NCBI GenBank assembly: GCA_937892025.1
Contig: CALAVA010000147.1
Coordinates: 1-5,453 of the forward strand
DNA: 5,453 nucleotides
Source: an uncultured Bacteroidales bacterium
GTDB lineage: Bacteria > Bacteroidota > Bacteroidia > Bacteroidales > WCHB1-69
Reading direction: 5' to 3'
This document shows positions 1 through 5,453 of the stretch, piece by piece. Numbering within the stretch: the first letter of the stretch is position 1; each line of letters opens with the position of its first letter. A program made the translations under genes and the position numbers. The notes beneath the pieces are model-generated. The model worked only from the letters and a program-made list of their open reading frames with translations, had not been told where the DNA came from and did no database searches.

Positions 1-32
1 ATTATTTAAATATTTATAAAGAAAACTTTTTA

Positions 33-1154
33 ATGGAAAATTTAAATGAAAGAATGCCATTTGAAAGAAATTCAAATAATAATATTGTTAATAATAATAT
101 TGTAAATAACCAAACTTCAAACAACAATATCAATCCTAATAATATAAATAATAATCTCAACAATAATAATAATAATATCAGTAATAGAATAGTAAATAAT
201 GAAAATGAAGTCTATAAAGAAAAAAAAATTAAACAATTATTGGCAAGTCTTTTTACTTCTGTTATTTATACTAAAAATTGTCATAAAATATCACTTATTC
301 TAATACTATTATTTCTTTTTTGGATTTTTTATTTATTTAGTTTCATTAATTACCAGAATTGCTCTATTATGAAATTAGAAAGCGAAGATAGCTATTTTTG
401 GATAATTATTTGGATGATTAATGGTATCATTTTTTTATTTAGTTGGAATTTTTATGTCTTTGTTTTTACAACTTTATTTCATTATGAATATTCTAAAGGA
501 AATGGAAATGTGCGTTCTTCTTTTGCTGAAGAATTTTATAAAAGCCCTTTTGGATTTGTGCTATTTTTTTATTATTTCGATAATAAATTTTTGAATAACC
601 CTATAGATAATAGTTTATGGGTATTACTTGGTTTTGAATATTTTCTTTTACATTATAATCTAGTACAATTTTACAAACAATTTGATAAGGAAATACCAAT
701 AAAAAATTATGATTTAGAAGGAAATAAATTAAAAAATATCAGTCTTATGAAACAGTTGATAATAATGATGTTTGTACTATGTAGTACAATTGGCTTAATG
801 GCTCAAACGACAAAATATCAAGGTACAATGAAATATGGAGATAGTTATACTAAAGAAAATGTTGTGGTGGAGATTCAAAATAATACTACAATAATTATGT
901 ATAATGTGAAGTTTTCTCGTTTTATGCCCGTTACCATAGATATGACGATCAATGGAATCAATAAAACACAAAAAAATGGGAAAACCATTTATACGGGTGC
1001 CAATATTGTTCCATACGTAAAACAAACACCATACGAAAAATATACCATTAAAACATTAAATGCTATCGTTGAAAATACTTCTTTACAAATGGATATGATT
1101 TTCGGAGTAGATGGACAGAAAAAAATGGTTTTTTCGGGAAAACAAATCAAATAA
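33..1154 (+). CDS. Asn-rich membrane protein fused in frame to a secreted calycin-like domain
   Basis: This is a 373-residue open frame starting at ATG 33; no Shine-Dalgarno is visible in the 32 bases upstream. I do not recognise the N-terminal half. Residues ~13-56 are low-complexity and dominated by Asn. Residues ~62-68 are Lys-rich. Strongly hydrophobic spans follow at ~84-106 and ~121-149, with weaker ones at ~172-182 and ~195-211. Residues 239-258 (MKQLIIMMFVLCSTIGLMAQ) look like a complete signal peptide with a cleavage site before or after Gln, as in many secreted Bacteroidota proteins. The rest (QTTKYQGTMKYGDS... to the C-terminus) is beta-rich and resembles the small calycin-like beta-barrel proteins of this phylum. 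GC is about 20% over 61-720 and about 31% over 781-1140, so the two halves differ in origin or constraint. Either this is a real fusion, with the signal peptide acting as a further membrane span, or two genes that have lost the stop between them. The reading frame is secure; a function for the first half is not claimed. Confidence 0.7.
   Translation: MENLNERMPFERNSNNNIVNNNIVNNQTSNNNINPNNINNNLNNNNNNISNRIVNNENEVYKEKKIKQLLASLFTSVIYTKNCHKISLILILLFLFWIFYLFSFINYQNCSIMKLESEDSYFWIIIWMINGIIFLFSWNFYVFVFTTLFHYEYSKGNGNVRSSFAEEFYKSPFGFVLFFYYFDNKFLNNPIDNSLWVLLGFEYFLLHYNLVQFYKQFDKEIPIKNYDLEGNKLKNISLMKQLIIMMFVLCSTIGLMAQTTKYQGTMKYGDSYTKENVVVEIQNNTTIIMYNVKFSRFMPVTIDMTINGINKTQKNGKTIYTGANIVPYVKQTPYEKYTIKTLNAIVENTSLQMDMIFGVDGQKKMVFSGKQIK
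75..176 (+). repeat. AAT-rich simple-sequence tract coding for poly-Asn
   Basis: Two tandem 15-base units (75-89 and 90-104) encode Asn-Asn-Asn-Ile-Val twice and differ only at the last base. Further on, an uninterrupted AAT run covers about 162-176. All of it lies in frame near the start of the first gene. Changes by whole 3-base units would alter the Asn tract length without breaking the frame, so it does not act as an on/off switch. Confidence 0.8.
747..1154 (+). other. Candidate separate gene: secreted calycin-like protein from an internal ATG
   Basis: ATG 747 would start a 135-residue protein that is complete in itself: a Lys near the start, a hydrophobic core (LIIMMFVLCSTIGL), an Ala-Gln cleavage region, and a ~115-residue domain of alternating beta-type residues ending in FSGKQIK. 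The bases just before this ATG are A-rich (aaattaaaaaat), which suits initiation in Bacteroidota, where Shine-Dalgarno pairing is weak. Family members of this kind are usually stand-alone secreted proteins of about this length. This is therefore a credible independent start inside the longer frame, exporting the domain to the periplasm or cell surface. I cannot tell from sequence alone whether the long or the short form is made. Confidence 0.5.
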
Positions 1155-1160
1155 ACTGCA

Positions 1161-1188
1161 AAAACAAGGTGTAATTTAGTATTGTTTT
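1161..1188 (+). terminator. Weak AT-only hairpin after the first gene
   Basis: AAAACAA at 1161-1167 and TTGTTTT at 1182-1188 are perfect inverted copies separated by 14 bases, starting seven bases after the TAA stop. The 3' arm itself is T-rich, as in some intrinsic terminators. The stem has only one G-C pair and is likely unstable, so this is a weak candidate. Confidence 0.22.
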
Positions 1189-1328
1189 CATTCTATATAG
1201 TTTAAAATATTGTGTTGTTACGTTGGCTTATCAGTATGAGATATGTTGTATGAATTTGATTATCATATTATTACTATTGATAAGTATAATAAATACAATA
1301 AAAACAATATTTTTTGTAAAAAACAGGT

Positions 1329-1355
1329 TTTGTAAAAAAAAAAATGCGATATTTG
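1329..1355 (+). promoter_or_regulatory. Probable promoter of rpsP-rimM, Bacteroidota type
   Basis: GATATTTG at 1348-1355 matches the Bacteroidota -7 consensus TAnnTTTG except for its first base. A TTTG at 1329-1332 lies 15 bases upstream as the -33 candidate. An 11-base A run (1334-1344) sits between them, and the 12-mer TTTTGTAAAAAA occurs twice just here (1312-1323 and 1328-1339), giving phased T/A tracts that could bend the DNA or act like an UP element. Initiation a few bases after 1355 would give a leader of about 27 bases before the rpsP ATG. The rest of the 1155-1389 gap shows only AT-rich sequence. Confidence 0.5.
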
Positions 1356-1389
1356 CAACCTATTAAAAACAAATAAATTTAAGTAAAAT

Positions 1390-1950
1390 ATGCCAGTAAG
1401 AATTAGATTACAAAGACGTGGAAAAAAGGGACAACCTTTTTATCACATAGTCGTTGCGGATGGTCGTGCACCTCGAGATGGACGTTTTATAGAAAAAATT
1501 GGCACATACAATCCGCTCACACACCCATCAACCATTGTTTTGAATGAAGATCGTGCTTTCTATTGGGTAAATTGTGGAGCACAACCTTCAGATACAGCAC
1601 GTTTGTTGTTAAGACGTGAGGGTATTTATTTGAGAAAACACCTTATGGGGGGTGTTGCAAAAGGGGCTTTGACAACTGAACAAGCAGAGGCTAAATTGGC
1701 TGCATGGAAAGAAGAAAAAGCACATAAACTCAATGAGATGAAGTTGCAATCTGTTAATAGTCAAAGAGATGAAATGAAACAACGTCTTCTCGCAGAGCAA
1801 AAAGTTAATGAAGTGAAAGCTGCTGCTTTGGCTGAAAAACGTCAAGCTGCTATTGCTGCACAAGAAGCAGAAAAGGCTGCCGCTGCTACTGAAGAAAATA
1901 AAGTAACAGATGAGGCCACAGAAGCAACAACTGCTCCAGTTGAAGAATAA
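1390..1950 (+). CDS. rpsP: 30S ribosomal protein S16 with long C-terminal tail
   Basis: S16 binds 16S rRNA early in assembly of the body of the 30S subunit. The N-terminus MPVRIRLQRRGKKGQPFYHI, followed by VVADGRAPRDGRFIEKIGTY and NPLTHP, is diagnostic, and residues ~1-85 make up the whole conserved domain, including the WVNCGAQPSDTARLLLRREG segment. The protein has 186 residues, about twice the length of Escherichia coli S16. The extension from ~90 onward begins with KHLMGGVAKGALT, passes through a Lys/Glu/Ala-rich stretch likely to be helical or coiled coil (~100-165), and ends in an acidic Ala/Thr/Glu tail. Such tails are usual for S16 in Bacteroidota; their role is not known to me. The first ATG after the promoter gives exactly the canonical N-terminus, so the start is secure. 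rimM follows nine bases later. The trmD and rplS genes that follow rimM in many proteobacterial operons are absent here. Confidence 0.97.
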   Translation: MPVRIRLQRRGKKGQPFYHIVVADGRAPRDGRFIEKIGTYNPLTHPSTIVLNEDRAFYWVNCGAQPSDTARLLLRREGIYLRKHLMGGVAKGALTTEQAEAKLAAWKEEKAHKLNEMKLQSVNSQRDEMKQRLLAEQKVNEVKAAALAEKRQAAIAAQEAEKAAAATEENKVTDEATEATTAPVEE

Positions 1951-1959
1951 GTGTTGAAT

Positions 1960-2496
1960 ATGTTTAGTGATTTTTTCTATTTAGGTAAAATAACTAAACA
2001 ATTTGGCATAAAAGGAGAATTAGTGGTTTATTTGGATACAGATGAACCAGAAAAATATTATCAAATGAAATCGGTTTACCTTGATATAGAAGGTGAACCG
2101 ATTCCTTTTTCTATTGAAGAAATAAAAATAAAGAGTGAAAATCAAGTTGTTATTAAGTTTGAAGATATAACGCAAGAAGAATCAGCTAAATATATTGGAG
2201 TTGAATTGTTTTTGCCACTTAATATGTTGCCAAAACTAACAGGTAATAAATTTTATTACCATGAAGTTATTGATTTTGAAGTTGTTGATGAAAGTTTGGG
2301 AAAACTTGGATATGTCAAAGAAATATTAGATTATCAGCAACAAGCCATATTTAGCATTGCCAATCCCAAAGGAGAAATTCTTTTGCCGATAGTTGACAAA
2401 TATATTCTTGATGTGGATAGGAGTAAAAAATGTATAAATGTTTGTGCTCCAGAAGATTTAATAGCGTTATATATAGGACAAACAGATAATGAATAG
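1960..2496 (+). CDS. rimM: 16S rRNA processing / ribosome maturation factor RimM
   Basis: RimM is a cytoplasmic assembly factor that binds the S19 region of the 30S head and helps mature 16S rRNA. The protein shows the family's two beta-barrel domains. The N-terminal one opens with FYLGKITKQFGIKGELVVYL, matching the signature G-K-I-x-x-x-x-G-I-K-G-E, and runs to about residue 85. After the linker (LPLNMLPKL), a PRC-barrel domain (~98-170) starts with KFYYHEVIDFEVVDE and contains LPIVDKYILDVD, the counterpart of the conserved 'P-x-V-x-x-(Y/F)-I-x-x-V-D' strand. Length is 178 residues, normal for the family. I chose ATG 1960 over the in-frame GTG 1951 and TTG 1954 that directly abut the rpsP stop, because it leaves a normal short N-terminus before the first beta strand. 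With a nine-base gap and no promoter or hairpin between them, rpsP and rimM form one operon. Confidence 0.95.
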   Translation: MFSDFFYLGKITKQFGIKGELVVYLDTDEPEKYYQMKSVYLDIEGEPIPFSIEEIKIKSENQVVIKFEDITQEESAKYIGVELFLPLNMLPKLTGNKFYYHEVIDFEVVDESLGKLGYVKEILDYQQQAIFSIANPKGEILLPIVDKYILDVDRSKKCINVCAPEDLIALYIGQTDNE

Positions 2497-2567
2497 TCTT
2501 TGAAATACATATCTAAAAAAAGGAAAAAATTGTCTAAATAGTTAATAAAATAATGGCAAATCTTGCT

Positions 2568-2595
2568 TTTGGTAAGAAAAATAATTGTATCTTTG
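2568..2595 (+). promoter_or_regulatory. Probable rho promoter, Bacteroidota type
   Basis: TATCTTTG at 2588-2595 is a perfect match to the Bacteroidota -7 consensus TAnnTTTG and is followed by CAA, as is the rpsP box. A TTTG at 2568-2571 lies 16 bases upstream, close to the 15-base spacing at rpsP; a second TTG at 2563-2565 would give a 22-base spacing. Initiation shortly after 2595 would give a leader of roughly 50 bases before the rho ATG at 2656. No terminator is evident between rimM and this site, so read-through from the rpsP operon could add to rho transcription. Confidence 0.6.
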
Positions 2596-2655
2596 CAATA
2601 TCTTTCATAAAGGGGTGATGTAATCCTCTAATAGTTTTCAGAATATTTTTTTAAC

Positions 2656-4272
2656 ATGGCTAATAAAATCCAAATATTAGATTTAAACAAATTACAGAAA
2701 AAAACTGTTGCAGAATTAAGAAGTTTGGCGAAAAATAGAAAAATTTCCGATTTTGCGACATTGGGTAAAGCAGAACTTATTTCGAAAATTATAGATTTTC
2801 AGACAAATATGTTGGACATTCTTGATGCTACTTCGGAAACAGTGGTTTCCTTACCAGCAGAGGAATCATCAGGTGTTCAGAATGAACAAACAGAAAATCA
2901 TAAAGAACCGCCATTGCATGATGCGGAAACCTTGTCTTATATAGAGACGATAAAATTGCGAGCCAAGGCAGAAATACAAAAAGAGCGAGAAACCAAACAT
3001 TCAACGGAAAATGAAACGACAAAAGTAAAGGAAACGGCTCAACCCGCTGAAATAGAAAATGAAAATTTAAATACAACAAAGGAAAATAATACAAAGGAAT
3101 CTGTATCAGCAAACAAAAATAATGAAATTACAAAAGAGCAACAGTCTTCTTCATTTTTAGGCAACATAACTGCCGAAGGAGTGTTGGAAATATTGCCCGA
3201 TGGTTTTGGTTTATTGCGTTCTGCGGATTATAATTATCTTAATTCTCCTGATGATGTTTATGTTTCTCCATCTCAGATAAAATTGTTCGGCTTGAAAATT
3301 GGTGATGTGATAGAAGGTATTGTTCGTCCGCCAAAAGAAGGGGAGAAGTTTTTCCCATTGTTGAAGATAAATCAAATAAATGGCAAATCTCCTGAAGAAG
3401 TAAGAGATAGAATCCCATTTGATTATCTGACACCATTGTTTCCAGATGAAAAAATAAATTTGATACGAAAACATGAAAATAATATATCCCTTCGTATTAT
3501 TGATTTGTTTGCTCCAATAGGGAAAGGACAACGTGGTTTGATTGTTGCTCAACCTAAAACAGGGAAAACGGTTTTGTTGAAAGAAATAGCCAATGCAATA
3601 GCTGAAAACCATCCGGAAATATATTTGATCATTTTGTTGATAGATGAACGCCCTGAAGAGGTTACCGATATGGCTCGTAGTGTAAATGCAGAAGTTATTG
3701 CTTCAACATTTGATGAACCAGCAGATCGTCATGTAAGAATTGCCAATATTGTCTTGGAAAAGGCTAAACGTATGGTAGAATGTGGGCATGATGTTTGCAT
3801 TTTGTTGGATTCTATTACTCGTTTGGCTCGTGCATACAATACCATAGCACCTGCTTCTGGCAAAGTTTTGTCAGGTGGAGTGGAAGCCAATGCTTTGCAA
3901 AAACCGAAACGATTCTTTGGAGCAGCCCGAAAAATAGAAAATGGTGGCTCTTTAACAATTATTTCCACCGCATTGACAGAAACGGGTTCTAAAATGGATG
4001 AAGTGATATTTGAAGAATTTAAAGGAACTGGAAATATGGAATTGCAATTGGATAGAAAATTAGCCAACAAGAGAATATTTCCTGCCGTAGATATAATCGC
4101 TTCAAGCACAAGACGCGATGATTTGTTGCAAGATAAAAATACCTTGCAGAGAATGTGGATTTTAAGAAATCATTTGGCAGACATGACCTCTATAGAAGCC
4201 ATGGAATTTATCAAACAAAGAATGCAAACAACCCTCAATAATCAAGAGTTTCTCTTGTCTATGAATGGATAG
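2656..4272 (+). CDS. rho: Transcription termination factor Rho with disordered insert
   Basis: Rho is a hexameric RNA-dependent ATPase that loads on untranslated transcripts and displaces RNA polymerase. Domains in order: an N-terminal SAP-like helical domain (~9-50, with LQKKTVAELRSLAKNRKI); an insert of ~110 residues rich in Glu, Lys, Asn, Thr and Ser (~57-167), probably disordered; the OB-fold RNA-binding domain (~168-245, with DGFGLLRSADYNYL and DDVYVSPSQIKLFGLKIGDV); then the RecA-like ATPase. Seen in the ATPase are the P-loop PKTGKT (300-305), LLIDERPEEV with the catalytic Glu at 331, the Walker B strand ILLDSITRLARAYN with Asp 385, the Q-loop SGKVLSGGVEANAL (401-414), the R-loop TGSKMDEVIFEEFKGTGNME (443-462) and the arginine-finger segment ASSTRRDDLL. 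The 538 residues exceed the 419 of E. coli Rho by about the insert length. One oddity is Leu at 186, where E. coli has Phe 64 in the RNP1-like motif. Start ATG 2656 directly precedes the helical domain. The gene has its own promoter and ends in a hairpin facing a convergent neighbour. Confidence 0.98.
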   Translation: MANKIQILDLNKLQKKTVAELRSLAKNRKISDFATLGKAELISKIIDFQTNMLDILDATSETVVSLPAEESSGVQNEQTENHKEPPLHDAETLSYIETIKLRAKAEIQKERETKHSTENETTKVKETAQPAEIENENLNTTKENNTKESVSANKNNEITKEQQSSSFLGNITAEGVLEILPDGFGLLRSADYNYLNSPDDVYVSPSQIKLFGLKIGDVIEGIVRPPKEGEKFFPLLKINQINGKSPEEVRDRIPFDYLTPLFPDEKINLIRKHENNISLRIIDLFAPIGKGQRGLIVAQPKTGKTVLLKEIANAIAENHPEIYLIILLIDERPEEVTDMARSVNAEVIASTFDEPADRHVRIANIVLEKAKRMVECGHDVCILLDSITRLARAYNTIAPASGKVLSGGVEANALQKPKRFFGAARKIENGGSLTIISTALTETGSKMDEVIFEEFKGTGNMELQLDRKLANKRIFPAVDIIASSTRRDDLLQDKNTLQRMWILRNHLADMTSIEAMEFIKQRMQTTLNNQEFLLSMNG

Positions 4273-4305
4273 CATTTGTGTGATGTGTGCTATCAATTGT
4301 TTTTT
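4268..4305 (+). terminator. Intrinsic terminator at the end of rho
   Basis: GATAGCA (4268-4274, overlapping the rho stop codon) pairs perfectly with TGCTATC (4288-4294), leaving a 13-base loop. A run of six T follows at 4300-4305 after AATTG. That is a 7-bp stem plus T-tract oriented for plus-strand transcription, though the tract starts five bases late and the stem is modest. The 3' arm overlaps the TGA stop of the convergent glycosyltransferase (4293-4295). On the minus strand no T-tract follows, so it should mainly stop rho transcription. A third copy, GATAGCATT, lies at 4317-4325. Confidence 0.5.
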
Positions 4306-5453
4306 ATTTCGGTGTAGATAGCATTGTATTTTTCAACTCCTTCTGCTAAAGAATAATATTTTTGAGCGGCGGTTATATAAATGTTTTTGTCCGCTTGGAG
4401 TAGTTGGTCTATATGTTGGATGGCGGACAAATAGGCTTGTTCGTCAAATTTGTCTATAATGATGCCACAATGAGTGTCTTTGATAATAGCATCAACATCT
4501 CCAATGCCGGCATTGGCAATTATTGGAATGCCCATACTTAATATTTCTCCCATTTTTGTTGGTGATGAGGCTTGTTTGGAAAAAACTGGTTTGATAAAAA
4601 ATAGAGATACAGAAGACAATGAAATATACAAAGGGACTTCTTCTCTTTCTGCTCGTTTTATGATAATTTTATCAATATCAATGCTATGGAATCGTGCTTG
4701 TTCTTTTATCATATCTTCATCATCAGGAGTAATCAATAGAAATTTTACCTCGTTTTTGTATTGCATAAGCAAACGGACAAAATCGAACATTTCATCTAAC
4801 ATGTACCATGTTCCTAAGGAACCAACATAGGATATTACAAAATCAGATTCGTTTATATGATATTGATTTTTAAGTTGTTGTTGTTGTTGTTTGTCTATAT
4901 TGTTGATAGAGAAATGTTTTAGGTCTGCACAACAAGGAATAACTTTGATGGGGGTTTTTATACCGAAATCTTTTTCTATGATATTTTTGCCTGCTTGGGT
5001 TAAGGAAACAATATAGTCTGCAGAGTTGAAAAAGATTTGTTCTTTTCGTTTAAAATATTTATAAACAAGATGATATATGGGATTTGATATATTCCATACA
5101 TGTCCATCAACGCGTTCATCGGCAAAGAAACCTCGCATATCAAAAATAAATTTCAGACCAAATTTTTTTTTCAATAGCAAGCCAATTTCTGAAGCTAAAT
5201 AACTGCGACAATGCACGATGTCAAAATGACATTCACGGCATAAAGCAATTGCCTTTTTCTGCATTTTTTGAATGTTGAACAAAGGGGATAGTACAGGTAT
5301 TTTTTTTGAATATAATACACTAACCCATTTGATATTATGTTGATTGACAATGTGTTCTGTGGTTTCTTTGGTATGACAGCGACTGTGTTTGCCGGCGAGG
5401 GCGGAGATACCAAGACCTTGAAGGTTGGTGTCGCTCTGAACGAGACTGGCTGG
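4293..5453 (-). CDS. GT4-type glycosyltransferase, 5' end not in the window
   Basis: This is a GT-B fold enzyme that probably transfers a sugar from a nucleotide donor during surface polysaccharide or O-antigen assembly at the inner face of the cytoplasmic membrane. The acceptor-side half shows DIVHCRSYLASEIGLLLKK and FDMRGFFADERVDG (5103-5144), a motif I associate with a Bacteroidota GT4 subgroup. The donor-side half shows ISYVGSLGTWYMLDEM (around 4803-4829) and the nucleotide-sugar segment SPTKMGEILSMGIPIIAN (4512-4565), with Lys and Glu in the expected places. The frame has no stop up to the right edge. TTG 5282 is not a convincing start, because the codons before it still read as family sequence (HNIKWVSVLYSKKIPVLSPL), roughly 28 further residues to about 5370. 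Beyond 5370 the base composition changes sharply, and the frame there may not be real. A (CAA)5 run (4875-4889) encodes five Gln between the two halves. It is convergent with rho. Confidence is high for family, low for donor, acceptor and N-terminus. Confidence 0.85.
   Translation of the reverse strand, partial: PASLVQSDTNLQGLGISALAGKHSRCHTKETTEHIVNQHNIKWVSVLYSKKIPVLSPLFNIQKMQKKAIALCRECHFDIVHCRSYLASEIGLLLKKKFGLKFIFDMRGFFADERVDGHVWNISNPIYHLVYKYFKRKEQIFFNSADYIVSLTQAGKNIIEKDFGIKTPIKVIPCCADLKHFSINNIDKQQQQQLKNQYHINESDFVISYVGSLGTWYMLDEMFDFVRLLMQYKNEVKFLLITPDDEDMIKEQARFHSIDIDKIIIKRAEREEVPLYISLSSVSLFFIKPVFSKQASSPTKMGEILSMGIPIIANAGIGDVDAIIKDTHCGIIIDKFDEQAYLSAIQHIDQLLQADKNIYITAAQKYYSLAEGVEKYNAIYTEIKNN
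5371..5453 (+). other. GC-rich right edge; possible foreign fragment of a solute-binding protein gene
   Basis: About 48 of these 83 bases are G or C (58%), against about 30% in 5281-5370. The plus strand reads without a stop from 5316, with an ATG at 5337, and its 3' part translates as GMTATVFAGEGGD then TKTLKVGVALNETGW. That looks like the end of a signal peptide (cleavage after VFA) followed by the first beta strand of an ABC-type solute-binding protein. The codons end mostly in G or C, unlike any other gene here. The opposite frame, continuing the glycosyltransferase, gives SDTNLQGLGISALAGKHSR, which I do not recognise as that family. The best reading is a junction near 5360-5375 joining unrelated DNA, by assembly or amplification chimera or by real recombination. 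The fragment is too short to be sure. Confidence 0.4.

Noticed and set aside
75..176. Phase-variable switch in the AAT repeats.
   Set aside because: The repeat unit is three bases, so slippage changes the number of Asn residues but does not shift the frame.
1228..1284. TTATCA copies at 1228 and 1260 with TGATAAG at 1278, considered as an operator or terminator.
   Set aside because: Six- to seven-base AT-rich inverted repeats are expected by chance here, there is no T-tract, and they lie more than 60 bases from the promoter.
1951..1959. GTG 1951 or TTG 1954 as the rimM start.
   Set aside because: ATG 1960 lies in frame three codons later and leaves a normal RimM N-terminus. Nothing favours the rarer start codons.
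2553..2618. A 21-codon open frame (starts MANLAFGKK) upstream of rho, considered as a leader peptide.
   Set aside because: It spans the probable -33 and -7 elements, so transcripts from that promoter would not contain its start. It has no other coding sign, and the frame is easily produced by chance.
2611..2629. A short possible hairpin (AGGGG with CCTCT, 9-base loop) in the rho leader, considered as an autoregulatory element.
   Set aside because: It has only five pairs including a G-U, and there is no T-tract or known motif. It is too weak to list.
3729..4109. A long open frame antisense to the rho ATPase domain, with a similar one at 3211-3612.
   Set aside because: These mirror the codon pattern of a strongly conserved gene on the other strand and show no recognisable domain.
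5195..5413. A 72-codon minus-strand frame overlapping the glycosyltransferase.
   Set aside because: It overlaps well-supported glycosyltransferase coding in another frame, and its translation resembles no family I know. Its right part lies in the suspect GC-rich edge.

Overview
The window looks like AT-rich DNA from a member of the Bacteroidota, most likely an uncultured or poorly sampled Bacteroidales-type organism. Four things support this. The S16 protein has the long Ala/Glu/Lys-rich tail seen in this phylum. Rho carries a long charged insert between its N-terminal helical domain and its RNA-binding domain. Two intergenic gaps hold -7 boxes of the Bacteroidota type (TAnnTTTG). None of the genes has a clear Shine-Dalgarno sequence. 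These points are family knowledge applied by eye; no search was run.

Layout, left to right. Positions 33-1154 hold one long open frame that reads as two proteins joined in frame: an Asn-rich, multi-span membrane protein of extreme AT content, then a complete signal peptide plus a small beta-rich domain resembling the Bacteroidota calycin-like family. A 235-base gap follows, with A/T tracts and a promoter. Next come rpsP (1390-1950) and rimM (1960-2496), nine bases apart and clearly co-transcribed: S16 is a 30S protein and RimM matures the 30S head. A second gap carries the best promoter in the window, followed by rho (2656-4272), the transcription termination factor. Rho converges tail to tail with a GT4-type glycosyltransferase on the minus strand (4293 to the right edge), with a hairpin plus T-tract at the junction.

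The last ~83 bases (5371-5453) are about 58% GC against about 30% in the preceding 90 bases. On the plus strand they read like the end of a signal peptide and the first strand of a periplasmic or lipid-anchored solute-binding protein. This looks like a foreign or chimeric end rather than the real 5' part of the glycosyltransferase.

The core (rpsP-rimM, rho, glycosyltransferase) is ordinary housekeeping and surface-polysaccharide content. I see no defence system, mobile element, CRISPR array or RNA gene. The points worth a second look are the composite first gene, the disordered insert and one altered RNA-contact residue in Rho, the three-armed repeat at the rho end, and the abrupt composition change at the right edge.
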